A DNA stretch of 37,710 nt, taken from the NCBI GenBank assembly GCA_013823855.1, contig PNMW01000057.1, positions 1 to 37,710 on the forward strand, in the 5' to 3' direction. Under the pieces are notes generated by a model. That model worked only from the letters and a program-made list of their open reading frames with translations. It did no database searches and was not told the DNA's origin. Both the position numbers and the translations under genes were made by a program. The number at the start of each line of letters is the position of its first letter. Positions within the stretch are counted from its first letter, which is position 1. This DNA comes from Lysobacteraceae bacterium. GTDB lineage: Bacteria; Pseudomonadota; Gammaproteobacteria; Nevskiales; Nevskiaceae. Shown here piece by piece: positions 23,194-31,835 of the stretch.

Positions 23194-24497
23194 CGGGCGA
23201 CGCCGAGCGCCAGCAGCAGGCCGCGCGCCTTGGCGCGGGTTTCGGCGAGTTCGGCCGGCGGTTTGGAATCGGCGACGATGCCGGCTCCGGCGCGGAACGA
23301 CACCGTGTCGCCCTCGCAGACCAGCGTGCGGATCAGGATATTGGTGTCGAGCCGACCGCAGCGCGACAGATAGCCCATCGCGCCGGTGTACGGCCCGCGG
23401 CCGACCGCTTCCAGCTCGGCGATGATTTCCATCGCCCGCACCTTCGGCGCACCGGTGATGGTGCCGCCCGGGAACACCGCGCGCAGCGCCGCACCAGGAC
23501 CGACACCGTCGCGCAGCCGGGCACGGACGTTGGAGACGATGTGATGGACGTGGGCGTAGCTTTCGATGGTCATCAGCTCGCTGACCTCGACACTGCCTGG
23601 CACCGCGATCCGGCCGAGGTCGTTGCGTTCGAGATCGATCAGCATCACGTGCTCGGCGCGTTCCTTCAGGCTGGCGATCAGCCGCTCGCGGTCGCGGTCA
23701 TCCTCGGCGCGGTCGCGGGCATGGGTGCCGGCGATCGGCCGGGTCTGGGCGACGCCGCCGGCGATCTCGATCAGCCGTTCCGGCGACGAGCTGAGCACCG
23801 TGCTGCCGCCCCAGCGCGCCAGCCCGGCAAACGGCGCCGGGTTGGCCTGGCGCAGCTGCTCGTACAGCGCCGCAGCGTCGACCGGCTGCGCATAGCGCGC
23901 CTGCCAGCGCCGCGACAGGTTGGCCTGGAACACGTCACCGGCCTGCAGGTAGTCGAGCACCCGATCGACGCCAGCCAGAAAGCGGCGCTCGTCGTCCTCG
24001 CGGAGTTCGATCGGTGCCTGCCGGAGCGCCACCACGGCGGGACCCGGCACTGCGCAGTCCTGCTCGATCTGGTCGAGCGCAGACTCGGCGGCTTCGCTGA
24101 TCGCGGTGACCGTGCCGCGCAGCCGATCGACGACCACGGCGGCGGTGCAGCGCACCGCCAGCGCATCCGGCAAGGCATGCGGCGACGGCGGCAGTCGCAG
24201 TCGGGGCTCGGCCCAGCGCGCCGCCTCGTACCCAAGCAGCAGGAACCAGCCGCCGGCAAACGGCAGATCGCCACCGGCGACGCGGGGCAAGGACGCCGCA
24301 ACCTCGTCGAGACGGGCAAAGAAATCATCGTCGCCGGCGCGCGCTTCGATCGCGCCTTCGGGGCCGGCGAACAGCAGGTCGTAGCGTCCGGCCTGCGGAT
24401 GCGCGGCCACCGACTGCAGCAGGAACGGGTAACGGGACGGAAACCGGCGGTGCAAGGCCAGCAGATCCACCGTCGCTGGCAGTGCGCGTCGAAGCAT
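23190..24497 (-). CDS. pabB: Aminodeoxychorismate synthase component I
   Basis: PabB makes 4-amino-4-deoxychorismate from chorismate, taking ammonia from the glutamine amidotransferase PabA. The 435-residue product has an N-terminal anthranilate-synthase-I-like part and a C-terminal chorismate-binding domain with FQANLSRRW, SSSPERLIE, TRPIAGTHARD, LIDLERNDLGRI, and the FPGGTITGAPKVRAMEIIAELE block in two parts. TrpE is the alternative for this fold, but coupling to pabC and the PIAGTHAR form favour PabB. pabA is not in the window. The gene sits between fabF and pabC, an insertion compared with E. coli, where pabC follows fabF directly. Confidence 0.92.
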   Translation of the reverse strand: MLRRALPATVDLLALHRRFPSRYPFLLQSVAAHPQAGRYDLLFAGPEGAIEARAGDDDFFARLDEVAASLPRVAGGDLPFAGGWFLLLGYEAARWAEPRLRLPPSPHALPDALAVRCTAAVVVDRLRGTVTAISEAAESALDQIEQDCAVPGPAVVALRQAPIELREDDERRFLAGVDRVLDYLQAGDVFQANLSRRWQARYAQPVDAAALYEQLRQANPAPFAGLARWGGSTVLSSSPERLIEIAGGVAQTRPIAGTHARDRAEDDRDRERLIASLKERAEHVMLIDLERNDLGRIAVPGSVEVSELMTIESYAHVHHIVSNVRARLRDGVGPGAALRAVFPGGTITGAPKVRAMEIIAELEAVGRGPYTGAMGYLSRCGRLDTNILIRTLVCEGDTVSFRAGAGIVADSKPPAELAETRAKARGLLLALGVAR

Positions 24498-24541
24498 CGA
24501 GGTTCCGTTGGAGCGACGCGCCGGCGTCGGCCGGCGGCGCG

Positions 24542-25783
24542 TCAGATGCGGCGAAACACCACGGTGCCGTTGGTACCGCCGAAGCCGAAGGAGTTCGACA
24601 TGGCGATATCGATGCGACGCTCGCGCGGCGCATTCGCGCAGTAATCGAGATCGCAGCCTTCGTCAGGATTTTCCAGATTGATGGTCGGCGGCGCGACGTT
24701 GTCGCGGATCGCCAGCACCGAGAAGATCGCCTCGATGCCACCCGCCGCACCGAGCAGATGGCCGGTCATCGACTTGGTGCCGCTGACCGCGACCTTGTAG
24801 GCGTGCTCGCCGAGTGCCGACTTGATGGCGTCGCTTTCGGCGACGTCGCCCAGCGGCGTCGACGTCGCATGGGCGTTGACATGATCGATGTCGGACGGAT
24901 TCAGCCCGGCATCGCGCAGCGCATTCTTCATGCAGCGCGCCACCTGCGGCGCGCCTGGCACCGGCTGGGTGATGTGGAACGCGTCGCTGGTCATGCCGAA
25001 GCCGATCAGTTCGGCATAGATCCGCGCGCCGCGCGCCTTGGCATGCTCGTAATCCTCGAGCACCAGCACGCCGGCACCGTCACCGAGGACGAAGCCGTCG
25101 CGGTCGCGATCCCACGGCCGCGAGGCCGTAGACGGTGATTCATTGCGGGTCGACAGCGCCCGCGAAGCGCAGAAGCCGGCAACTCCCGCCGGAGCGGAAC
25201 CGGCTTCGGCACCACCGGCGATGACCACGTCGGCATCGCCGTACGAGATCATCCGATGGGCCATGCCGATCGAATGGGAGCCGGTCGTGCAGGCCGACAC
25301 GATGCCGAAGCTAGGGCCGTTGAGCCCCAGCTCGATCGAGATCGCGCCGGAAACCATGTTGATGATGCAGCCCGCCACGAAGAACGGCGACACCTTCTTC
25401 ACGCCGCCCGGGCCGTTCAGAAGCGTGCACTGGTCTTCGATGGTGCCGATGCCGCCGATCCCGGAGCCGACGATCACCGCAATGCGTTCACGGTTGGCAT
25501 CGGTGATTTCCAGGCCGGAATCGATCACCGCCATCTTTGCGGCACCAAGGCCGTAATGAATGAAGGGATCGTTTCGACGTGCTTCCTTGGGCCCCATCCA
25601 CTTCAGCGTGTCGAAGCCTTCAACCAGCCCGGCAAACCGCGTCGGATAGGTGGAGCAATCGTAGGCTGTGATGGGTTTGATGCCGCTGCGGCCTGCAAGG
25701 ACATTGGTCCAGGCCGTTTCGACATCCGATCCGACCGGCGAAACAATACCGAGGCCGGTAACGACCACTCGACGTCGCGTCAT
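24542..25783 (-). CDS. fabF: 3-oxoacyl-ACP synthase II
   Basis: FabF elongates acyl-ACP chains by decarboxylative condensation with malonyl-ACP. The 413 residues carry the complete Cys-His-His triad: C165 in VSACTTGSHSIG, one histidine in HVNAHATSTPLGD and one in SMTGHLLGAAGG. The C-terminal SNSFGFGGTNGTVVF loop that gates the active site is present. It follows acpP after 48 bp, the standard order, and precedes pabB by 44 bp. Confidence 0.97.
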   Translation of the reverse strand: MTRRRVVVTGLGIVSPVGSDVETAWTNVLAGRSGIKPITAYDCSTYPTRFAGLVEGFDTLKWMGPKEARRNDPFIHYGLGAAKMAVIDSGLEITDANRERIAVIVGSGIGGIGTIEDQCTLLNGPGGVKKVSPFFVAGCIINMVSGAISIELGLNGPSFGIVSACTTGSHSIGMAHRMISYGDADVVIAGGAEAGSAPAGVAGFCASRALSTRNESPSTASRPWDRDRDGFVLGDGAGVLVLEDYEHAKARGARIYAELIGFGMTSDAFHITQPVPGAPQVARCMKNALRDAGLNPSDIDHVNAHATSTPLGDVAESDAIKSALGEHAYKVAVSGTKSMTGHLLGAAGGIEAIFSVLAIRDNVAPPTINLENPDEGCDLDYCANAPRERRIDIAMSNSFGFGGTNGTVVFRRI

Positions 25784-25831
25784 GAGCCGTAAGGCGTATG
25801 AAAGTGGGAGGGGGCGCGGGAGAGCAGGCGA

Positions 25832-26077
25832 TCAGGACGCCTGATTGGTGTGCGACTTGATGTAGCTGAGCACGTCGCGGAAGGTCACGATCTTCTCGGC
25901 TTCCTCGTCCGGAATGTCGATTTCGAATTCTTCTTCGAGCGCCATCACCAGTTCCACGGTATCCAGCGAGTCGGCGCCGAGATCTTCGACGAACGAGGCT
26001 TCGGGCGTGATCTGGTCTTCAGCCACGGAAAGCTGTTCGGCAATGATCTTTTTGACTTTTTCTTCAAGACTGCTCAT
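25832..26077 (-). CDS. acpP: Acyl carrier protein
   Basis: AcpP carries growing acyl chains on a phosphopantetheine arm. The product has 81 residues, is strongly acidic, and attaches the arm at S37 in [19 protein letters not shown], which is the family signature. Length is within a few residues of E. coli AcpP (78 aa). It is separated from fabG by 109 bp, much more than other gaps in this operon, so an extra promoter for this highly expressed gene is likely. Confidence 0.97.
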   Translation of the reverse strand: MSSLEEKVKKIIAEQLSVAEDQITPEASFVEDLGADSLDTVELVMALEEEFEIDIPDEEAEKIVTFRDVLSYIKSHTNQAS

Positions 26078-26115
26078 CGGGACTCCCTCGGAGTTATGGG
26101 GCTAAAAGCGGGGCT

Positions 26116-26146
26116 AGTGTAAGAGATTCAAGCGCGTTGCTGGCAA
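26116..26146 (-). promoter_or_regulatory. Possible internal promoter for acpP
   Basis: On the minus strand TTGCCA (26141–26146) and TACACT (26116–26121) are separated by 19 bases, slightly long for sigma-70. The region is the only sizeable gap inside the fab run, and acpP usually has its own strong promoter. The prediction rests on sequence match and position only. Confidence 0.4.
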
Positions 26147-26186
26147 CAACCTGCCGCGTTCGTCGGGCAGGTACGTCTAAACGGTT

Positions 26187-26945
26187 TCAAATCATGTACA
26201 TGCCGCCGTTCACGTGCAGGGTTTCCCCGGTCACGTAGGCGGCATCGGTGGAGGCCAGGAAGGCGACGGCAGCCGCGATGTCATCGACCGCGCCGAGCCG
26301 CTTGATTGCGACCTGCTCGATCAGTGCGGCGCGCTGCTCGTCCTTCAGGCCCTTGGTCATGTCGGTGTCGATGAAGCCCGGCGCCACGACATTGACGGTG
26401 ACGCCACGCGAACCGATCTCGCGCGCCAGCGACTTCGAGAAGCCGATCAGACCGGCCTTGGCGGCGGCGTAGTTGGTCTGCCCGCCATTGCCCATCGTGC
26501 CGACCACCGAGCCGATCGAGATGATGCGGCCGCTGCGCGCCTTCATCATGCCGGGGACCACGGCGCGCGACAGGCGGAACACGCTGGACAGGTCGGTTTC
26601 GATGACGTCCGCCCAATCGCTGTCCTTCATCCGCAGCAGCAGTGTGTCGCGGGTGACGCCGGCGTTGTTCACCAGGATGCCGATCGGGCCGAATTCCTTG
26701 CTGACACTGCCGACCAGCGTGTCGACGGCGGCAGGGTCGCGGACGTCGAGCATGCGGCCGACACCGCCGCTGGCGGCAAGATATTCGCTGATCTGCGCCG
26801 CACCGCTTTCGCTGGTCGCCGTGCCGATCACCTTGACGCCTTCGCGCGCCAGGCGCTCGGCGATGCCACGACCAATGCCTCGGGTGGCGCCGGTGACCAG
26901 TGCGACTGCGCCCGCCGCGAATCGGCCGGGGTTGGTATTGCTCAT
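26187..26945 (-). CDS. fabG: 3-oxoacyl-ACP reductase FabG
   Basis: FabG reduces 3-oxoacyl-ACP to 3-hydroxyacyl-ACP with NADPH. The 252-residue protein is a classical short-chain dehydrogenase: the glycine-rich TGATRGIGRGIAE at 18–30, NNAG at 93–96, and the catalytic S146, Y159 and K163 (YAAAK). The C-terminal GETLHVNGGMYM ending is characteristic of FabG. The ATG at 26945 overlaps the fabD stop (ATGA) and is chosen over an upstream in-frame ATG because it starts the usual N-terminus. Confidence 0.96.
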   Translation of the reverse strand: MSNTNPGRFAAGAVALVTGATRGIGRGIAERLAREGVKVIGTATSESGAAQISEYLAASGGVGRMLDVRDPAAVDTLVGSVSKEFGPIGILVNNAGVTRDTLLLRMKDSDWADVIETDLSSVFRLSRAVVPGMMKARSGRIISIGSVVGTMGNGGQTNYAAAKAGLIGFSKSLAREIGSRGVTVNVVAPGFIDTDMTKGLKDEQRAALIEQVAIKRLGAVDDIAAAVAFLASTDAAYVTGETLHVNGGMYMI

Positions 26946-27904
26946 GCCTGCTCCGTCTCCGCCGTGAAAAGTTGTTTGCCCTGCGCGTAACCCTCGAGGT
27001 CGCCGATCGCAATCGATGCGACCGCCCCGGGCGCGACATTGACGATGCGTTTGTTGATCGTTGCAAGGACCTTGCCTGGACCGCACTCAAGGAACGCGCC
27101 GACGCTGTCGGCTTCGAGCTGCCGGATGGTCTGCACCCAGCGCACCGGGCGGTACAGCTGCTCGATCAACGCCGTGCGGATGTCGTCAGGGTTGGCGCGC
27201 GAGGCGCCGTCGAGATTGTGCAGCACCGGAATCTCCGGGGCGCGAATCGCCACCTGCAGCAGGCGCTCGCCAAGCTGCCGGGCGGCGCCGCGCATCATCG
27301 AGCAGTGCGACGGCACCGATACCGGAATCGGCATCACCTTGCGGATGCCGAAAGTCTTGGCGTTGGCGACCAGCCAGTCGACCGCCGGCTTGCTGCCGGC
27401 TACAACCACCTGGCCCGGCGCGTTGTAGTTGGCAGGCTCCAGCACACCATCGCCGTCGTAGGCGGCGCAGGCCTTCTCGACGACCTCGTCGTCGACCCCG
27501 ATCACCGCCGCCATCGCGCCGACGCCCTGCGGCACCGCCGCCTGCATCAGTTCGCCGCGCAGCTCGACGAGCTTGAGCGCATCGGCGAAATCGAGCGACC
27601 GGGCCACCACCAGCGCCGAGTACTCGCCCAGGCTGTGACCGGCCAGCGCCACTGGCTTCGGCAGCCCCTGGGCCTGCCAGAGCCGGGCCACGGCGACACT
27701 TGCGGCGAGCAGCGCCGGCTGGGTCCGCTGGGTTCGGTTCAACTCCTCAGCCGGACCGTTGCGAATCAGGTCCAGCAGATCGCGGCCCAGCACCGCGGAG
27801 GCTTCGCGCAAGGTGTCATCGATGACCGGATGCTCGGCAGCCAGCGCGCCGAGCATGCCGACTTCCTGGGAGCCCTGGCCCGGGAACAGCAAGGCATATC
27901 TCAT
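26942..27904 (-). CDS. fabD: Malonyl-CoA:ACP transacylase
   Basis: FabD transfers malonyl from CoA to the acyl carrier protein. The 320 residues include FPGQGSQ at 7–13, the nucleophile S91 in GHSLGEYSAL, R116 that binds the malonyl carboxylate, and H200 in VPSHCSMM, so the active site is complete. The ATG at 27904 has an AAGAG-type Shine-Dalgarno and begins the typical MRYALLFPGQG. Upstream is the rhombosortase gene, 31 bp away, instead of the usual rpmF-plsX-fabH. Confidence 0.96.
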   Translation of the reverse strand: MRYALLFPGQGSQEVGMLGALAAEHPVIDDTLREASAVLGRDLLDLIRNGPAEELNRTQRTQPALLAASVAVARLWQAQGLPKPVALAGHSLGEYSALVVARSLDFADALKLVELRGELMQAAVPQGVGAMAAVIGVDDEVVEKACAAYDGDGVLEPANYNAPGQVVVAGSKPAVDWLVANAKTFGIRKVMPIPVSVPSHCSMMRGAARQLGERLLQVAIRAPEIPVLHNLDGASRANPDDIRTALIEQLYRPVRWVQTIRQLEADSVGAFLECGPGKVLATINKRIVNVAPGAVASIAIGDLEGYAQGKQLFTAETEQA

Positions 27905-27935
27905 TAAGTTGATCTCTTTAGGATTCTTGTCGCTT

Positions 27936-28553
27936 TCACGGTGTGTCGGCGGTGGCTGCGGGGCGCCGGAATGATCCTGCGGCAAGGCCGTAGAGGGCCG
28001 CCGAGAACACCCCGTACAGATGCGACTCCGCCACCACGGAGCCGCCGATCAGGCCCTCTTCTGACGCTGGCGCGCCAATCATCAGCTCCCACACGATACG
28101 CGCCGCAAGGAAGGCGAGACAAGCCATCGCAAAGCGATCGCCGGCGGCGATCTGGCGACCGAAGCCAAGCGCGAACAGTCCATAGACCAGGCCCGACAGG
28201 CCGACGTAATAAGACAGTCGTGGAGAGAACAGATGCAGGCACAGCGACATCCCGGCGCCGACCACGATCAACCGCAGCAGCCAGGCCCCCGGACTGGCTT
28301 TTTCGGGGCACAACAGGACCAGCAGGCCGAAGCTCAGCGCATTGAGAAACCAGTGCCACCAGCCGAGATGAACGAAGTTGGCGGTCAGCAGCCGCCACCA
28401 TTGGCCGTCGTCGATCGCCACCCGGTCGTAGCGAAGCAGTTCGGTCACCGATGCCCCGCCAAGCTCCAGCGCCGCCGAGACGAGCACGATCAGCAGCGGC
28501 GGCAGCCACACGGCAGGAGTGGCCGGGGAGGCCTCTGGTATCATCGTTGTCAT
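27936..28553 (-). CDS. rrtA: Rhombosortase (intramembrane serine protease for GlyGly-CTERM proteins)
   Basis: Rhombosortases are rhomboid-family proteases that remove the C-terminal GlyGly-CTERM anchor of certain exported proteins. This 205-residue membrane protein has several hydrophobic segments, the rhomboid HxxxxHxxxN motif (H62, H67, N71), the catalytic S120 in GLSGLVYG, and the catalytic H178 in ESHLYGVF. Small size and the GLSG…HLYG spacing favour rhombosortase over general rhomboid protease. The ATG at 28553 (GGGA before it) is preferred; one at 28583 is possible and would almost touch the divergent gspG start at 28597. It heads the fab operon and lies back to back with the T2SS operon, whose substrates include GlyGly-CTERM proteins in Vibrio. 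Confidence 0.85.
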   Translation of the reverse strand: MTTMIPEASPATPAVWLPPLLIVLVSAALELGGASVTELLRYDRVAIDDGQWWRLLTANFVHLGWWHWFLNALSFGLLVLLCPEKASPGAWLLRLIVVGAGMSLCLHLFSPRLSYYVGLSGLVYGLFALGFGRQIAAGDRFAMACLAFLAARIVWELMIGAPASEEGLIGGSVVAESHLYGVFSAALYGLAAGSFRRPAATADTP

Positions 28554-28596
28554 TGTTCCCGTTGCATTATCGTGGGTATCCATCACCTTGCGCATC

Positions 28597-29043
28597 ATGA
28601 AAAACCAGACCTGTGCGCGCCGTTCGCGCGGCTTCACGCTGATCGAGATCATGGTCGTCGTCGTGATCATCGGCATCCTCGCGGCGATCGTCGCACCCAA
28701 CATCTTTGACCAGCCGGGCCGGGCCCGTCAGGTCAAGGCCAAGCAGGACATCGCGGCGATCGAAACCGCGCTGAACCTCTACAAGCTCGACAACTTCAAC
28801 TACCCGAGCACCCAGCAGGGTCTCGAAGCGCTGGTAGCGCCGCCGCAGGGCGATCCGCCAGCCCGCAACTGGAAGCCGGGCGGCTATCTGAAGTCGGTGC
28901 CGAAGGATCCCTGGCAGAACCCGTACCAGTACCTGAGCCCCGGCGTGAAGGGCGAGATCGACGTGTTCAGCCTCGGTGCCGACAACAAGCCGGGCGGCGA
29001 CGGCGAAGCGGCCGACATCGGCAACTGGACCTCCACTCAGTGA
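28597..29043 (+). CDS. gspG: Type II secretion major pseudopilin GspG
   Basis: GspG builds the periplasmic pseudopilus that pushes substrates through the outer-membrane secretin. The 148-residue product has a short leader ending in G12, then the N-methylated FTLIE start of the mature protein (E17 is the invariant Glu5) and a long hydrophobic helix. The family signatures TQQGLEALV, DPWQNPYQYLSPG and the C-terminal calcium-loop region LGADNKPGGDGEAADIGNW are all present. It is the first gene of the operon here; gspC–F do not precede it. No clear Shine-Dalgarno is seen. Confidence 0.96.
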   Translation: MKNQTCARRSRGFTLIEIMVVVVIIGILAAIVAPNIFDQPGRARQVKAKQDIAAIETALNLYKLDNFNYPSTQQGLEALVAPPQGDPPARNWKPGGYLKSVPKDPWQNPYQYLSPGVKGEIDVFSLGADNKPGGDGEAADIGNWTSTQ

Positions 29044-29675
29044 CCTCCGGCGCTGCGCGGGCGCTGCCCGCCAGCGCTGCCACCGCCTTCCGGCAGCGCG
29101 GCTTCACGCTGCTGGAGCTGCTCGCGGTGATCGTCATCATCGGCATCATCGTGACCTTTGCCAGCCTGTCGATCGGCAATCGTGCGCTCGACGACCGGCT
29201 CGAGGCCGAGTCCAGGCGCATCGAGCAGTTGCTGCGACTGGCCGAGGACGAAGCTGATCTGAAGGGTCTCGCGATCGGCCTGGCGTTCACCAAGGACGGC
29301 TACCGCTTCCTGTCCGCCAACACCAGCCAGAACTGGGTCGACTACGCCCAGAGCGGCATCCTGCGCAGCCGCCCCTTGCTGCAGCCGTTCTTCGTCGAAC
29401 TGCGGATGGAGGGTCGGCTGATTCCGCCGCTGCCGTCGGCCGGCGAGGACGATGCGCCCCGCCCTGCCGCCGCCGGCAACAACGACGACAAGGACGACGA
29501 CGACGAAGCCAAGAAGCTGAAGCCGCAGGTGCTGCTGCTGCCGGGGGGCCAGATGACGCCGTTCACGCTCGACCTCAAGGCCCCGAACTACCCGTCGTAT
29601 TTCCGCATCGAGGGCGACCTGCTCGGCCGCGTGACCCGCGAACGTCGCCAGGTCGTGCCCGGAACCGATCGATGA
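29040..29675 (+). CDS. gspH: Type II secretion minor pseudopilin GspH
   Basis: GspH is a minor pseudopilin of the T2SS tip complex. The 211-residue protein has an unusually long leader (prepilin cleavage after G21), then FTLLELLAVIVIIG and the GspH-type globular part. A notable insert near residues 140–165 is an acidic, low-complexity stretch with AAAGNNDDKDDDDEAKK. The family is usually about 170–190 residues, so this is on the long side. The GTG start overlaps the gspG stop. Assignment relies on order and the N-terminus, since the C-terminal half of GspH is poorly conserved. Confidence 0.88.
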   Translation: MTSGAARALPASAATAFRQRGFTLLELLAVIVIIGIIVTFASLSIGNRALDDRLEAESRRIEQLLRLAEDEADLKGLAIGLAFTKDGYRFLSANTSQNWVDYAQSGILRSRPLLQPFFVELRMEGRLIPPLPSAGEDDAPRPAAAGNNDDKDDDDEAKKLKPQVLLLPGGQMTPFTLDLKAPNYPSYFRIEGDLLGRVTRERRQVVPGTDR

Positions 29676-30064
29676 GCCGCCGTCGCCACGCCGGCTTCAC
29701 GCTGATGGAGATGCTGGTCGCGGTCGGCGTGCTGGCGATCGCGCTCGGCGCGATCATCGGCAATGCCGCGCGCTATGCCGACAGCGCCGCCGGCCTGCGC
29801 GACAAGTCGATCGCCCTGTTCGTCGCCCGCAACCGGATGGCGGAGCTGGAGCTGTCGACCACCTGGCCGGCCACCGGCCGCGCCAACGACGATGTCGAGA
29901 TGGGCGGCATCAAGTGGATCTGGCGCACCGAGGTCAAGACCACGCCGGACCCGAACCTGCGCCGCGTCGATGTCCGCGTCGAGAAGAAGAACGACAAGTC
30001 CGGTGTCGCCTTCGCGACCCTCAGCGGCTTCATCTCCAATGTCGGCCGGCAGGCCTCGCCGTGA
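29672..30064 (+). CDS. gspI: Type II secretion minor pseudopilin GspI
   Basis: GspI forms the core of the minor-pseudopilin tip with GspJ and GspK. The 130 residues begin with a short leader ending in G8, then FTLMEMLVAVGVLAIALGAI, and continue with NRMAELELS, the typical GspI continuation of the helix. Length is typical. The start overlaps the gspH stop as ATGA and the stop overlaps the gspJ start as GTGA. Confidence 0.93.
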   Translation: MSRRRHAGFTLMEMLVAVGVLAIALGAIIGNAARYADSAAGLRDKSIALFVARNRMAELELSTTWPATGRANDDVEMGGIKWIWRTEVKTTPDPNLRRVDVRVEKKNDKSGVAFATLSGFISNVGRQASP

Positions 30065-30840
30065 ATCGCCAGCGCGGCTTCACGTTGCTGGAACTGATCG
30101 TGGTGATCGGCATCTTCGGCGTGTTCGCGACCATGGCCTACGGCGGCCTGAACACGGTGCTGAGCACTCGCGCCAAGATCGAGCAGAACCTGCTGCGCAC
30201 CGAGGAGTACGACCGCGCCTACCTGCGCCTGCGCAACGATCTGCAGAACGCGGTGCCGCGGCCGATCCGCGACGGCAACGGCGAGCCGCAGCCGGCGTTC
30301 GGTTTCGACAGCTACGGCGCCCGCGTCGAGTTCACCCGCGGCGGCTGGCAGAATCTGCTGTCGTTGCCGCGCTCGACGCTGGAACGGGTCAGCTACGCGC
30401 TGGAAGACTCGGAGACCGCCGACAAGTCGCGTGGCGCCCGCTTCCAGGAGAAGCGTCTGGTCCGGCGCAGCTGGTATGTGCTCGATCGCGCCTCGCAGAC
30501 CAAGCCGGTCGAGGTCACGCTGCTCGATCGCGTGCAGTCGGTGGACTGGCGCTTCTTCGATCCCAGCGGGCAGCGTTCCGAAACCTGGCCGCCGTCGAAC
30601 GGCACGCCGGTGACACCGGGGGCGACCTTCCCGACGCCGACCGCCGTCGAACTGAAGATCACCACCAGGGACTGGGGCGAACTGCGGATGATGTTTCGCG
30701 TCGGTGCCGAAGGCACGGCCCGTTATGCGGAGCTGAGCAAGCCGCCACCACCACCGCCCCCGGCCCCTGGCCAACCCGGAAATAACGGCGGTAACATGCC
30801 GCCGCCCCCGGCAGACGGCGAGCAGGAACCGGCCACATGA
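30061..30840 (+). CDS. gspJ: Type II secretion minor pseudopilin GspJ with Pro-rich tail
   Basis: GspJ is a minor pseudopilin of the GspI-J-K tip. The 259 residues have a 6-residue leader, FTLLELIVVIGIFGVFA, and the GspJ globular domain (RLRNDLQNAVPRPIRD, WYVLDR, LLDRVQSVDWRFFD). After the domain ends near residue 224 there is a disordered tail of 30 or more residues with a run of seven prolines, PG and NG repeats and four more prolines. Such a tail is not part of the family core. The GTG at 30061 is the start, overlapping the gspI stop. Confidence 0.93.
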   Translation: MNRQRGFTLLELIVVIGIFGVFATMAYGGLNTVLSTRAKIEQNLLRTEEYDRAYLRLRNDLQNAVPRPIRDGNGEPQPAFGFDSYGARVEFTRGGWQNLLSLPRSTLERVSYALEDSETADKSRGARFQEKRLVRRSWYVLDRASQTKPVEVTLLDRVQSVDWRFFDPSGQRSETWPPSNGTPVTPGATFPTPTAVELKITTRDWGELRMMFRVGAEGTARYAELSKPPPPPPPAPGQPGNNGGNMPPPPADGEQEPAT

Positions 30841-31811
30841 GCACACGCAAGCGAGTCCGGCAGCGCGGCGTGGCGCTGATCACCGCGATGTTCGTCGTCG
30901 CGCTGGCCACGATCGCCGCCGTTGCGATGTTCGAAAGCTCGAACATCGCCGTTCGCCGCGCCTCGAACCTGGTCGAATCGGAAACCGCGCTCTGGTACGC
31001 CGTCGGGGTCGAATCGTGGACCAAGGGCATTCTCAAGCAGGACGCCAAGAACAACGACACCGATTCGCTGGCCGACATCTGGGCCCGGCCGGTCGATTTC
31101 CTGCCGATCGACAACGGCTCGCTGCGTGGTCGCGTCGAGGATCTCCAGGGCCGCTTCAACCTGAACAATCTGGCGACCACCGACCTCAACCAGCTGAAGA
31201 TCTACCTGCTGCAGTTCCAGCTGCTGCTCGACGCCGTCGGTGGCGAGGATGCGGCCAAGGCCACCGGCGTCGGTGCGGCGATCCGCGACTGGGTCGATGC
31301 CGACAGCGAGCGGATCGATCTGAACGGCGCCGAGGACAACGAGTACCAGGGCCTGGATCCGCCGTATCGCGCCGCCAACCGGCCGATGCAGAGCGTCTCC
31401 GAACTGCTGCAGGTGCGCGGCGTCACCAAGGGCCTGTATGCCGCGCTGAGGCCGTATGTCGCAGCGCTGCCGACGGTCGGTACGCGGATCAACGTCAATA
31501 CCGCACCGCCGCAGGTACTGGCGGCGCTGTCGAAGACGGTCGATCGCAGCGCCCTCGCCAAGTTCGTCCAGGCCCGCACCGGCGCGCCGGTGAAGACGGC
31601 CCAGGAAGTGCTCAATGGCGGCGCCAACAGCTTTCTCGGCGCCGACAACGACCTGAAGCCGGAAACCCAGATCGACGTGCGTTCCCGCTACTTCGGCTTG
31701 ACCGCCGAGGTGTTCATTGGCAGCGGCCGGGTCGCGCTGTACAGTGTTTACATACGGCCCGAGGGTGGTGCTGATCCGATCGTGATCACTCACGCCACCG
31801 ACGCCGATTGA
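30837..31811 (+). CDS. gspK: Type II secretion minor pseudopilin GspK
   Basis: GspK caps the pseudopilus tip. The 324-residue product has the GspK-type N-terminus: cleavage after G11, then VALITAMFVVALATI, which lacks the Glu5 present in the other pseudopilins, as expected. The large alpha domain follows (DLQGRFNLNNL, then IRDWVDADSERIDLNGAED and the YRAANRPMQSVSEL block) and the TRINVNTAPPQVLAAL helix-hairpin-helix-like segment. Start and gspJ stop overlap as ATGA. Confidence 0.95.
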   Translation: MSTRKRVRQRGVALITAMFVVALATIAAVAMFESSNIAVRRASNLVESETALWYAVGVESWTKGILKQDAKNNDTDSLADIWARPVDFLPIDNGSLRGRVEDLQGRFNLNNLATTDLNQLKIYLLQFQLLLDAVGGEDAAKATGVGAAIRDWVDADSERIDLNGAEDNEYQGLDPPYRAANRPMQSVSELLQVRGVTKGLYAALRPYVAALPTVGTRINVNTAPPQVLAALSKTVDRSALAKFVQARTGAPVKTAQEVLNGGANSFLGADNDLKPETQIDVRSRYFGLTAEVFIGSGRVALYSVYIRPEGGADPIVITHATDAD

Positions 31812-31835
31812 CCCCGAACCGACTGCTCGAACCCC

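Noticed and set aside
26149..26172. ACCTGCC…GGCAGGT hairpin between fabG and acpP as a terminator
   Set aside because: Seven-base stem with a 10-base loop and no T-run on the minus strand; transcription through the fab genes is expected to continue.
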